Assembly: GCF_900130125.1 (NCBI RefSeq)
Contig: NZ_FQXY01000010.1
Location: 1-64,000 of the forward strand
Source of the DNA: Bacteroides congonensis
GTDB lineage: Bacteria > Bacteroidota > Bacteroidia > Bacteroidales > Bacteroidaceae
Reading direction: 5' to 3'
DNA length: 64,000 bases
Shown: in pieces, positions 27,648-36,572 of the stretch
How the letters are laid out: each line of letters begins with the position of its first letter
How positions within the stretch are numbered: position 1 is the first letter of the stretch
The notes under the pieces: model-generated
What the model saw: the letters and a program-made list of their open reading frames with translations, nothing else
What the model was told of the DNA's origin: nothing
Databases searched by the model: none
Position numbers and translations under genes: made by a program

Positions 27648-29969
27648 CTAATCGTCGTTTTTCATCGACATCAAATAGCTTTCCGCCTCGCTGATTATCA
27701 TACAAACTGTTGACAATGTAGTCGACGTTGCATCGCCTATCTCACTCGTGAAAGATTCTCCACGACAGGATTCCAGGTATTTCAAAGGGGTTATGGCTTC
27801 GGATGCACCTATCAGTGTGAGAAGGGGGAGCAGCTTATGCGCCATGGCGGCTATTCCGTCCGTTTCTTTATCGGCCAGGGCTTGCTGCATCCGTTCAATA
27901 TTCTTTTTGGTTTCTTCTATGAAGGTCTGAATGATAGAGTAGGCCGCTTCGGAATCATCTTCGGAATAGACGGTAAGTGCGGAGAAGTTTATTCCGGTGT
28001 TTCCCATGTCTTCTGTGATATGGGCTTCGTCGGCCGAAAGCTGTCCTTCGTTGACGGTCAGCAGTAGTTCTTTCACGGTAAATGGTTTATGCAGGCATCC
28101 GGCAAAGCCATGTTCGTGCAGGACAGCTTTATCCATTTCGCTACGGGCGGTCACGGCAATCACAGGAATGGTCTTTGCTTGCGGTATGTTAGACGCACGC
28201 AGCAGTTTCACTAAATCGAAGCCGTTAATGGCCGGCATTTGTATGTCTGTCAGTAGTACGTCGAACACTGAGGTTCGGAGTTGTTCTATCAGCTCTTCGA
28301 GTTGCTCGCAGCATACCGCATCAATGCCGTGTTGTTTCAACATGGCGGCTGTCAGACTAAGCTGGATTTTATCATCGTCAATCAAGAGGACTCGGATTAC
28401 TTTCATCGAGGGAACGACAGTCGCCCCTTCGTCCATATCCATAGCTTCGCTTTCGGATGATGGTTTACTTTCCATGATGGATTCTCCAATCGGATAAAGC
28501 GGCAAAACGACGGTGAAACAACTCCCCTCACCCAGTGTGCTTTCTACGCTGATTTTTCCTTCGAGCAAAGTAACCAGTTTTTTCACGATGGACAAGCCGA
28601 GCCCGAAACCTTCTTCTCCTTGCGCACCGGAAAGACGTGTAAATTCCTGGAAGATGCGTTCACGGTCTTCTGTTGCCATCCCTTTTCCGGTGTCTGCAAT
28701 GGCTATTGTCAATTTAGAGGAGTCATAAGTGGCCGTGAGGGTGATTTCGCCTTTCTGTGTGAATTTTACGGCGTTGGATACAAGGTTATTCACGATTTGC
28801 CGGAGTCGCAGAGGGTCGCTGATATATTTTCCGTTTAATTCCGAAGCTACGTGACATTGCAAAGTCAGTCCTTTGGCAGCGGTCAATGGTTCGAAACTGA
28901 CATAGATTTCATCAAAGAGTTGGGAAGGGTTAAAAGTGACACGGTTCACTTCCGCTTTATTGAGGTCGAGCCGATGGAAGTCGAGCAAGTCACTTACCAG
29001 TTTCAACAAATGTTCCGAAGAACTTTTCATATTGTCGAGATAGAAACGCTGGCGTTCGTCTTCAGTCAGTCGGGACAGAAGTTCGGTATATCCCATGATA
29101 GAGCCCAGCGGCGCTTTAAAGTCATGAGTGATGGCAAGCATCAGTTTCTCACGGGCGACGAGCAGGTCTTCCGCCCGCCTGTTGGCTATTTCAAGTTCAC
29201 GGCGATAGCGGTTGCTACGGGAGATATCCCGCATAATCAATATCAGGAAAAAGGCGGACAGCAATACGGCACCAATGGCAATGCCGGCAATGATACGCGC
29301 CGAACGCATTCGCACTTCCTGTTGGAGTTCGGCATCCTGACGGGCACGTAAGGTCATCTCTTCCTCGTATTGTTTTATCAGGGTATCCATCCGGGCTGTC
29401 AACTGAGTATTCATCCGCTGGTACTTCGTACTGGTGCGGCGGATTGTTTTTCTGCGTTGCAGCCGTTTCTCTTCCGTAGCCATGCGGATTTTCTGTTGCA
29501 GGGAGTCTTTTGAAGAAGTCGGTTCGAGAATGGTATCTGTGGCTATTTCCAGTGATGTGTTGACTAATACGGCACTGTCCTGTTTGGAAGGGACAAATAC
29601 TTCCGACAGCCGCTTGAAAAAACCTTTCTTTTTAGGGGTGGTTATCAAAGAATCACGTTTGGTTATGACGCGATGTTGCACCCGTTGCTGAACAATGATA
29701 GAGTCTTGTTCGGATATGATTTCTTCGATTTCCGAAGCGGAAAGAAGGCTGTCGTTTGCTTCGCTCAACACCCGTAACATCTGAATTGTATTCTGATCCT
29801 TCTCATGGAGAAGAGCCAGAAGGCTGTCCGTCCGCAGGTTCTGCTGGTCATCCGCAGCCGACAAGGTTTCCATCTCCCGATGTACAAACACCAAAGAAAA
29901 AAGAAGTATTGCCAGTAACAACGTGTAACCGGCGGTGATTTTTAACTTTGTGAAACGGAAGGAAGCCAT
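27648..29969 (-). CDS. Hybrid sensor histidine kinase with receiver and HPt domains
   Basis: 773 residues. TM1 about 11-30, periplasmic coiled-coil region 31-223, TM2 about 225-246. HisKA has the phospho-acceptor H282 (ITHDFKAPLG). HATPase_c has the N box near N399, 'ADTGKG' and 'GFGLGLS'. A receiver domain follows (acidic DDD 531-533, phospho-acceptor D575) and then a C-terminal HPt with H711 (AMAHKLL). Such a kinase sends phosphate H-D-H to a separate response regulator. No DNA-binding domain is present, so it is not a Bacteroides HTCS. The best local partner is the sigma-54 regulator at 33637, three genes away on the other strand. Confidence 0.92.
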   Translation of the reverse strand: MASFRFTKLKITAGYTLLLAILLFSLVFVHREMETLSAADDQQNLRTDSLLALLHEKDQNTIQMLRVLSEANDSLLSASEIEEIISEQDSIIVQQRVQHRVITKRDSLITTPKKKGFFKRLSEVFVPSKQDSAVLVNTSLEIATDTILEPTSSKDSLQQKIRMATEEKRLQRRKTIRRTSTKYQRMNTQLTARMDTLIKQYEEEMTLRARQDAELQQEVRMRSARIIAGIAIGAVLLSAFFLILIMRDISRSNRYRRELEIANRRAEDLLVAREKLMLAITHDFKAPLGSIMGYTELLSRLTEDERQRFYLDNMKSSSEHLLKLVSDLLDFHRLDLNKAEVNRVTFNPSQLFDEIYVSFEPLTAAKGLTLQCHVASELNGKYISDPLRLRQIVNNLVSNAVKFTQKGEITLTATYDSSKLTIAIADTGKGMATEDRERIFQEFTRLSGAQGEEGFGLGLSIVKKLVTLLEGKISVESTLGEGSCFTVVLPLYPIGESIMESKPSSESEAMDMDEGATVVPSMKVIRVLLIDDDKIQLSLTAAMLKQHGIDAVCCEQLEELIEQLRTSVFDVLLTDIQMPAINGFDLVKLLRASNIPQAKTIPVIAVTARSEMDKAVLHEHGFAGCLHKPFTVKELLLTVNEGQLSADEAHITEDMGNTGINFSALTVYSEDDSEAAYSIIQTFIEETKKNIERMQQALADKETDGIAAMAHKLLPLLTLIGASEAITPLKYLESCRGESFTSEIGDATSTTLSTVCMIISEAESYLMSMKNDD

Positions 29970-29997
29970 CGGGTATTAAATATTAAGTTTTTAAGTA

Positions 29998-31356
29998 TTA
30001 GGTTCGGAGCTTGGAGTCGGGAAGTTTCGTCATATGGTGAAACCGCCACCAAAGCATTAATCCTGCACTTGTCAGTCCGAAAGGGAACGCCATCCAAACA
30101 CCTACCACGCCCCATTCCATTATAAAGCCGCAGAAGTAACCTACGGGAAGGGAGATGATAAAATAGGCGATAAAGGCGATGACCATCATCAGCTTTACAT
30201 CCGAGATTCCACGCAAAGCGTTGGCAAAAGTAATCTGCAATCCGTCACCAAACTGATAGACGAGGAAGGGAAATATAAGGGAAGTAACCATAGCGGCTAC
30301 TTCCGGACTGTCGGTAAACCAACTTCCCAAGTGATTCCTGCAAAGAAAGACGATGAAAGAAAGTACGACACCCAATGTCATCATCAGGTGAAAACCGGCA
30401 TAGGCGGAACGGCGTACATTGATTATATCATTCTGACCTTTGAAGTTACTGACACGAACGGCTACGGCAGCACCCATCCCGTAATACATCATAAAGGTGA
30501 ATTGGGAAATTGCCAGCATAACTTGATGGGAAGCCAGAGCAATCGTCCCCAGCCAGCCGATCATTATGGCGCTCAGGCTGAAAGAGGCTGTCTCCATTCC
30601 CATCTGGAAAGCAACCGGCCATCCGAGTCCGTTCAATCGCCCGAAGATGGCACGTGACCATCCCAAGCGGAGAAAACCTATCTTATAGCGAACGAAACGA
30701 GAGCTGCGTACAAAGATGATGATAAACACGATGACCATCACGATACGTGAAAACAGGGTGCTGATACCCGCTCCCAACAAGCCCATTTCGGGAAATCCGA
30801 GCTTCCCATAAATCAGGATATAGTTGCCGATGATGTTCAGGACGTTTCCGCCCAGCAGTATCCACATAGCGGTTTTGGTATCTGTGATTCCGTCCGTAAA
30901 TTGTTTGAACCCGTTAAAAAGCATGACAAACACCAGAGAAGTAAGCAGAACCAGATAATAAGGTTTAATCAGAGGAATCAACTCGTCCGGTTGTCCGAGA
31001 CGTTCTATGTTCAGGAAAAGGACAGTCATGCAGACAGTCAGCAGAAGTGCGACCATCAGATTTGCCAGCAGACTGTTGCGTAAGGCTTGTCCGGCAGGGG
31101 CGTATTGGCGGGTACCGTACAGACCGCCCACAATGGGCGTCAGTCCGTACGAAAATCCGGTGCTGAAAATGATAGCCAGATTGAACACATTATTCACGAA
31201 AGATGCCGCACCCAGTTCTATTGTGCTATGATGCCCAATCATCAGTGTATCGGCAAATCCGAGTATAATAACGCCTATCTGTCCGATGACAATAGGTAAT
31301 CCGAGATAAATCAGTGCTTTGTAATGGTCTCTGTATATATCAAATAGTCTCTTCAT
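29998..31356 (-). CDS. MATE family efflux transporter
   Basis: A 452-residue inner-membrane protein with about twelve hydrophobic segments and MATE features such as 'YLGLPIVIGQIGVIILGFADTLMIG' at the start and 'GMGAAVAVRVSNFKGQ' in the second half. The family exports cationic drugs or metabolites using Na+ or H+ gradients; the substrate here is unknown. It lies 28 bases before the hybrid kinase and after an inverted repeat that separates it from the M16 gene. Confidence 0.92.
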   Translation of the reverse strand: MKRLFDIYRDHYKALIYLGLPIVIGQIGVIILGFADTLMIGHHSTIELGAASFVNNVFNLAIIFSTGFSYGLTPIVGGLYGTRQYAPAGQALRNSLLANLMVALLLTVCMTVLFLNIERLGQPDELIPLIKPYYLVLLTSLVFVMLFNGFKQFTDGITDTKTAMWILLGGNVLNIIGNYILIYGKLGFPEMGLLGAGISTLFSRIVMVIVFIIIFVRSSRFVRYKIGFLRLGWSRAIFGRLNGLGWPVAFQMGMETASFSLSAIMIGWLGTIALASHQVMLAISQFTFMMYYGMGAAVAVRVSNFKGQNDIINVRRSAYAGFHLMMTLGVVLSFIVFLCRNHLGSWFTDSPEVAAMVTSLIFPFLVYQFGDGLQITFANALRGISDVKLMMVIAFIAYFIISLPVGYFCGFIMEWGVVGVWMAFPFGLTSAGLMLWWRFHHMTKLPDSKLRT

Positions 31357-31375
31357 TATTTTTGTTTTATAAATT

Positions 31376-31469
31376 AGGATTTATCAGGCACGGATTACGT
31401 TGTTGTCTTATGCAACCATATTTCTAAGAACCGTGAAATCCGCGTAATCCGTGCCTGATAAAAAATCCT
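31376..31469. repeat. Inverted repeat containing 'CACGGATTACG' element
   Basis: Left arm 31376-31399 and right arm 31443-31469 are inverse copies over about 24 bases (TTATCAGGCACGGATTACG and its complement; the right arm has a few extra A residues). The loop holds a second related word (CCGTGAAATCCGCG). The right arm overlaps the M16 stop codon. It may act as the transcription end of cyclophilin-M16 and looks like a dispersed Bacteroides intergenic repeat of the 'cacggattacgcggatt' kind. Confidence 0.7.
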
Positions 31470-32701
31470 CATTTACTTTTATAATAGAGTACAACCCCGT
31501 TCTCTTTCCGGAAAGCCGATTGAGCTACAGTCTGCAACTGCGCAGCAGTGACGGAGCGATAACGGTCTACTTCTTTTTCCATGTCTTCGGCCTGTCCCAA
31601 TAACTCGAACCAAGCAAGGTTGGTAGCTACATTCAGATAATTGATGTTACCGAATATTTGGGTAGACTCAAATTTATTTTTTACTTTTTCCAGTTCCTGT
31701 TCGCTGACAAGTTCCTGTTGCAGGCAATCCAATTCTTCACGGACAGCGGCTTCGGCCTGTTCCAGAGTCACGCCTGCAGATGGTTTTCCGGCAATATGAA
31801 ACAATCCCGCGTCTACGCTGCCTGAGATATAAGCGTCGATACTCGAAAATAGTTGTTTCTCTTGGATGAGACGCTGGTTCAGACGGCTGGAACGTCCGTT
31901 GCTCAATATATCCGACAGTATATCAAAAGCATAATAATCCGGATGGCGATGGTCGCACATATGGTAACTCATGAATAAGGCGTCGAGGGGAACATTCCGT
32001 TCTACCGTCAACCGGCGTTCTTCTGTCTGTTCCGCTTCCTGCGGAAGATTCCGTCGGGGAACTTCCCGACGGGGAATAGGGCCGAACCATTTTTCTGTCA
32101 GCGCTACCGCTTCTTCGAAAGTGATATTACCTGTCACGGACAGAATCGCATTGTTCGGGGCATAAAAGCGGAAGAAGAATGCTTTTACCTCTTCCAGTGT
32201 CGCGTTGGCAATGTGCGACAGGTCTTTGCCGATGGTAGGCCATTGATAGGGATGCGCCTGATAAGCCAGAGGACGGAGAAGATGTCCCACGTCTCCATAA
32301 GGCTGATTCAGACAGCGCTGCTTGAATTCTTCCATGACTACACCTCGCTGCACTTCCAGACTCCGTTCGCTGAAATCAAGGCTCAACATACGGTCGGATT
32401 CCAGCCAAAAGCCGGTTTCCACGTTCTGACGAGGTACAGTGAGGTAGTAATTGGTGATATCATTGTTCGTCCAGGCATTATTCTCGCCACTCGCCAGTTG
32501 AAGCGGCATATCATAATCGGGAATATTCACCGAGCCGCCGAACATCAGATGTTCGAACAGATGGGCAAAGCCGGTATGTTCGGGGTGTTCGTCACGAGCT
32601 CCCACATTATATAATATATTAAGGGCCACCATCTGCGTACTTTCGTCCTGCGAATGTACCAGACGCAACCCATTGTCAAGAATGTGCCTGTTGATTTTCA
32701 T
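31469..32701 (-). CDS. M16 family zinc peptidase (processing-peptidase type)
   Basis: A 410-residue single-module M16 protein with the inverted zinc motif HLFEH (H47, E50, H51) in the N-terminal domain and a second M16_C domain after about residue 165. Pairs of M16 proteins often work together; only one is present here, and it keeps the active site. No signal peptide is visible, so it is probably cytoplasmic. Five bases separate it from the upstream cyclophilin gene. Confidence 0.92.
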   Translation of the reverse strand: MKINRHILDNGLRLVHSQDESTQMVALNILYNVGARDEHPEHTGFAHLFEHLMFGGSVNIPDYDMPLQLASGENNAWTNNDITNYYLTVPRQNVETGFWLESDRMLSLDFSERSLEVQRGVVMEEFKQRCLNQPYGDVGHLLRPLAYQAHPYQWPTIGKDLSHIANATLEEVKAFFFRFYAPNNAILSVTGNITFEEAVALTEKWFGPIPRREVPRRNLPQEAEQTEERRLTVERNVPLDALFMSYHMCDHRHPDYYAFDILSDILSNGRSSRLNQRLIQEKQLFSSIDAYISGSVDAGLFHIAGKPSAGVTLEQAEAAVREELDCLQQELVSEQELEKVKNKFESTQIFGNINYLNVATNLAWFELLGQAEDMEKEVDRYRSVTAAQLQTVAQSAFRKENGVVLYYKSK

Positions 32702-32706
32702 ATCAT

Positions 32707-33546
32707 TTAGTCAAGTATTGTCGCTTTTATTATCTTCACATCTTCTTCGGGACGGTCGCTACGGTCTGTCTTGACCTTCTGGATTTTATCCACGATGTCC
32801 ATACCTTCCACCACTTCGCCGAATACAGTATATTCGTCGTCCAGATGCGGAGTACCGCCTACGGTAGTATATGCTTCAATCTGTTCGGGAGTGAAGTGGA
32901 ATTCCGGTTCTTTAGCAGCCATTTCCTGAGCTTCGGCAAACAGTTTTTCCTGTAAGTCATAAAGTCCGTTTTCATCGTTCTCCTTACGCATCTTATAGAT
33001 TTCTTTCATATGCTTCTGTGCCAATGAGTTGAAAATAACGTTGATTTTATTTTCATTCATCTGGCTTTCCATACCGAGCAATGTAGAATCATTGTAGACC
33101 TTACCTGTCACGATATAGAACTGACAACCGGAAGATTCTTTTTTTGGGTTTACATTGTCTCCCTGACGGGCTGCCGACAAAGCGCCTTTCTTATGGAAAT
33201 ATTTCGGATATACGAATTCTGCCGGAATGGTATAACCCACATCTCCTGAACCCAGCATTTTTCCTTTCGGCGCATTCTTTGAATCCGGGTCGCCTGCCTG
33301 AATCATAAAATCCTTGATGACACGATGGAACAATGTCCCTTCATATACTCCGTCCTTCACCAGTTTGATAAAATTATCACGATGCTTTGGTGTCTCATTG
33401 TACAACTTCACTTTGATGTCTCCGGCAGTTGTTTCAATCTTTACCAATGTCTCTTTATCCATGTCTCCTCCTTTTTTTGTTCCGGTTTTGCAGGAAGTTA
33501 ACCCGCAAAACGATATGGTTAATAATATCAATACAATCTTTTTCAT
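32707..33546 (-). CDS. Cyclophilin-type peptidyl-prolyl isomerase, lipoprotein
   Basis: 279 residues with a signal peptide and lipobox (GLTSC, Cys about 19). The cyclophilin core shows 'GTLFHRVIKDFMIQAGDP' and 'GALSAARQGDNVNPKKESSGCQFYI'. An insertion of about 60 residues (rich in E, K, N) splits the fold before the closing 'FGEVVEGMDIVDKI', as seen in other Bacteroidales cyclophilins. Expected role: protein folding in the periplasm or at a membrane face. First gene of a possible run with the M16 peptidase. Confidence 0.92.
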   Translation of the reverse strand: MKKIVLILLTISFCGLTSCKTGTKKGGDMDKETLVKIETTAGDIKVKLYNETPKHRDNFIKLVKDGVYEGTLFHRVIKDFMIQAGDPDSKNAPKGKMLGSGDVGYTIPAEFVYPKYFHKKGALSAARQGDNVNPKKESSGCQFYIVTGKVYNDSTLLGMESQMNENKINVIFNSLAQKHMKEIYKMRKENDENGLYDLQEKLFAEAQEMAAKEPEFHFTPEQIEAYTTVGGTPHLDDEYTVFGEVVEGMDIVDKIQKVKTDRSDRPEEDVKIIKATILD

Positions 33547-33571
33547 AACGCTTTTATTTAATTTAAGTTTG

Positions 33572-33579
33572 CAAATATA
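33572..33579 (-). promoter_or_regulatory. -7 box for the cyclophilin gene
   Basis: Minus-strand TATATTTG, 26 nt before the start. It lies back to back with the plus-strand box at 33601-33608. Confidence 0.6.
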
Positions 33580-33600
33580 CCACTTTCGCCTAAATCATCT

Positions 33601-33608
33601 TACCTTTG
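33601..33608 (+). promoter_or_regulatory. -7 box for the response regulator gene
   Basis: TACCTTTG (TAnnTTTG), 29 nt before the ATG at 33637. Confidence 0.55.
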
Positions 33609-33636
33609 TGACTTAAAAGAATCAAAACCTGACATC

Positions 33637-35019
33637 ATGAAAGCCATATTAATAGTTGAAGATGATATAACTTTTGGGATGATGCTCAAAACCTGGTTAG
33701 GCAAAAAAGGGTTTGAGGTGTCGTCAGTGAGTAATATTGCGCGTGCCCGGAAGCATATCGAAAGTCAGACTGTTGACCTGGTATTATCAGATTTACGGCT
33801 ACCCGATTACGAGGGTATCGATTTGTTGAAATGGATGAATGAACGGGGAATGGATATTCCTCTGATTATCATGACAGGGTATGCGGATATTCAGTCTGCC
33901 GTACTGGCGATGAAGCTCGGAGCACGGGATTATATTGCCAAGCCTGTGAATCCTGAAGAGTTACTGAAGAAAATATCCGAGGCTTTGCAGGCGGAAAGTA
34001 GTCCGGCGGCAACTCATTCTACAGTCCGGAGCTCTTCCAACCCTAAAAAAGGCACTTCCCATTCATCACAAGGTACTTCCGAAACTCTCCACTCTTATCT
34101 GGAAGGAGAAAGTGATGCCGCCAAGCAACTATACAATTATGTAGGATTGGTGGCCCCGACCAATATGTCCGTACTAATAAACGGTTCCAGCGGAACGGGA
34201 AAAGAATATGTGGCGCATCGTATCCATCAGCTCAGCAAACGAAGTGACAAGCCGTTTATTGCCGTAGATTGCGGCTCTATCCCCAAGGAACTGGCAGCTT
34301 CCGAGTTTTTCGGTCATGTGAAAGGCTCTTTCACGGGTGCACTGACGGACAAAACCGGAGCTTTCGTCGCAGCCAACGGCGGCACTATCTTTTTGGATGA
34401 AATCGGGAATCTTAGTTATGAGGTGCAGATTCAATTACTTCGTGCCCTGCAAGAAAGGAAGATACGTCCGGTCGGTTCTACACAGGAAATATCCGTAGAT
34501 ATCCGACTGGTATCCGCTACCAACGAGAATCTGGAACAAGCTATCGAAAAGGGAACGTTCCGCGAGGATCTTTACCACCGTATTAATGAATTCACTTTGC
34601 GGATGCCTGACTTGAAAGAACGGAAAGAGGACATTCTGCTCTTCGCTAATTTCTTCCTCGACCAGGCCAACAAGGAACTGGACAAGCATCTGATCGGCTT
34701 TGACACAAAAGCGTCACAGGCTTTGCTGAGTTATCACTGGCCGGGAAATATACGGCAGATGAAGAACATCGTCAAAAGAGCGACTTTATTGGCACAAGGA
34801 AGTTTTATTACTTTATTGGAACTGGGAACTGAATTGCTGGAAGTTCCAGTACCCACCAGTAGTAGTAGTATGGCACTCCGCAATGAAGAGACTGAAAAAG
34901 AACATATTCTGGAAGCATTGCGCCAAACCGGAAACAACAAGAGCAAAGCTGCGCAATTATTGGATATTGACCGGAAAACTTTATATAATAAGTTGAAGTT
35001 ATATAATATTGATTTGTAG
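33637..35019 (+). CDS. Sigma-54-dependent response regulator (NtrC family)
   Basis: 460 residues: receiver domain 1-118 with phospho-acceptor D52, a Ser/Thr-rich linker, a central AAA+ domain from about 155 (Walker A 183-190 GSSGTGKE; GSFTGA loop 230-235 that contacts sigma-54; Walker B 'IFLDEIG'), and a C-terminal Fis-type helix-turn-helix ('NNKSKAAQLLDIDRKTLYNKL'). It activates RpoN promoters when phosphorylated. The GAFTGA loop has Ser at the second position, a tolerated variant. Probable partner: the hybrid kinase at 27648-29969, which lacks its own output domain. Targets were not identified in the window. Confidence 0.93.
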   Translation: MKAILIVEDDITFGMMLKTWLGKKGFEVSSVSNIARARKHIESQTVDLVLSDLRLPDYEGIDLLKWMNERGMDIPLIIMTGYADIQSAVLAMKLGARDYIAKPVNPEELLKKISEALQAESSPAATHSTVRSSSNPKKGTSHSSQGTSETLHSYLEGESDAAKQLYNYVGLVAPTNMSVLINGSSGTGKEYVAHRIHQLSKRSDKPFIAVDCGSIPKELAASEFFGHVKGSFTGALTDKTGAFVAANGGTIFLDEIGNLSYEVQIQLLRALQERKIRPVGSTQEISVDIRLVSATNENLEQAIEKGTFREDLYHRINEFTLRMPDLKERKEDILLFANFFLDQANKELDKHLIGFDTKASQALLSYHWPGNIRQMKNIVKRATLLAQGSFITLLELGTELLEVPVPTSSSSMALRNEETEKEHILEALRQTGNNKSKAAQLLDIDRKTLYNKLKLYNIDL

Positions 35020-35160
35020 GTGACAGTTCAAAGATACTGGCCTTATAATAAGGTAGACTAAGCATCTAATAGCCCTTTATTCTTATTGATTTCTATAGGC
35101 ATTCTTTTATAACTGATTCACTATTCAGACTTATTTCATTCGTTACTTTTATTTCGTTCC

Positions 35161-35190
35161 ACTATAGTGTACTTTGCGTTCCACTATAGT
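35161..35190. repeat. Two ACTATAGT dyads with 22-bp period
   Basis: ACTATAGT at 35161-35168 and again at 35183-35190, both preceded by CGTTCC, exactly 22 bp apart, the same period and core as the array at 1406-1493. It lies in the 235-bp gap between the convergent sigma-54 regulator and Sel1-repeat genes. AT-rich flanks show only a weak inverted relation. Confidence 0.7.
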
Positions 35191-35254
35191 GCTCCGCAAA
35201 AAGAATAAGTAATGAAGCTAATCCAATTAGGCAAAATAAGAAATAAAAATACCG

Positions 35255-36523
35255 CTATCTCATCTTCCAACCACCAAAAAGTGTTTTCTTAAAGCAAGCC
35301 TTGTTCTGTTTCGCCTCGTCCGAATCATATTCTATAGCACGATCGAAATACTCTATCGCTTGCGGTATATCCTGCTCTGTCCCTCGTCCGAATCCATAAG
35401 CAACACCGAGAGCGTTCAGCACCATGGCATCAAGAGGCTCCCACACCTCACCAAGCATATCATTCTCTTCTATCTCGGAAAGGAATTCGAATGCGGCATC
35501 ATCATCTTGAAAAGTACCAAGACCATTTTGATAACAGATGGCAAGCTCGGCTGCCGGTTGCCAAGAGTCCTCATCATCCATATTTTGATACGCTTTATTC
35601 AACCATACAACTGCCTTGGCATAATCCTGTGCAATATTGCCACGCCCTTCAAAATAAAAGTTTCCTATCTGGAACTGTGCTTTTGCGTTGCCTGCTTCCG
35701 CTGCTATCATATAATTCTCAAAGGCCTTATCCAAATCTTCATCAACCCCATAACCGGTTCCGTAACACACAGCCACATTATAGGCGGACTGGACATCTCC
35801 GCGCTCCACTGCCATCGAATAATAATGGAAGGCTCCTTCCGCATCATCATACTCATCTTCCAGCAACTTGCCATAGTCATTGCAAGTAAGCGGATCACCT
35901 GTATCAGCAAGCTGTTTCAGATAGTTTTCGTATACCTCTTCATCAATATCCGCCAGTCCGGACTCATAAATCGTACGATAATTGCCGAATGCAGCAGGCA
36001 GACCATTATCGAACGAGTTTTCATAGTATTGTGCCGCTATGGGATAAGCAAAAGCATAATATTCATCTCCAGAATTGTACTTGCGGCTTTCTTCGTCGCC
36101 ACGAATAACGAGATAATCGCCATAGAACAGGACGTTTCCCACCATATACTGACTAAAGGCATCTCCCTCCTGCGCCTGCTGCTGCACCGCCGTAAAAGCT
36201 TCCTCAAGCGAAGCGAAAGGCATCGTTTTCCGAACTGCGGGAGACAAGTTGCCGGTACGCAAGGCACACAATACCCCATCGGCACTACCCAGACGCACAC
36301 TCTCCTTTATCAACCGGGACGCCAGTTCCTCATCTACGGGAAATTCCGCCCCGCACCAGACAAATTCCTCCCCCAAATGGCACCGTCCAAGATAGCAGCA
36401 AGCATCTGCATCTCCCTTTTCCGCTGCCTGACGCAGAAGTTCATACCCTTCCCACATTTGTTCTTTGTCGTAGCTTTTCCATATTTTGTCAATGGCAACA
36501 GCTACCGTTTCACTGTGTTTCAT
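35255..36523 (-). CDS. Sel1-like (TPR) repeat protein
   Basis: A 422-residue protein built of helical Sel1/TPR repeats, e.g. 'AAEKGDADACCYLGRCHLGE', 'AVERGDVQSAYNVAVCYGTGYG' and 'AAEAGNAKAQFQIGNFYFEGRG'. No signal peptide or membrane segment, so probably a cytoplasmic protein-interaction scaffold. The acidic composition is notable. The 49-bp gap to the upstream unknown gene suggests co-transcription. Such pairs occur among immunity or stress proteins, but no function can be assigned. Confidence 0.85.
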   Translation of the reverse strand: MKHSETVAVAIDKIWKSYDKEQMWEGYELLRQAAEKGDADACCYLGRCHLGEEFVWCGAEFPVDEELASRLIKESVRLGSADGVLCALRTGNLSPAVRKTMPFASLEEAFTAVQQQAQEGDAFSQYMVGNVLFYGDYLVIRGDEESRKYNSGDEYYAFAYPIAAQYYENSFDNGLPAAFGNYRTIYESGLADIDEEVYENYLKQLADTGDPLTCNDYGKLLEDEYDDAEGAFHYYSMAVERGDVQSAYNVAVCYGTGYGVDEDLDKAFENYMIAAEAGNAKAQFQIGNFYFEGRGNIAQDYAKAVVWLNKAYQNMDDEDSWQPAAELAICYQNGLGTFQDDDAAFEFLSEIEENDMLGEVWEPLDAMVLNALGVAYGFGRGTEQDIPQAIEYFDRAIEYDSDEAKQNKACFKKTLFGGWKMR

Positions 36524-36572
36524 TGTTACAAATTATTGTATATCCGTTTTCTTTCGATAAGTCATTTATCCT

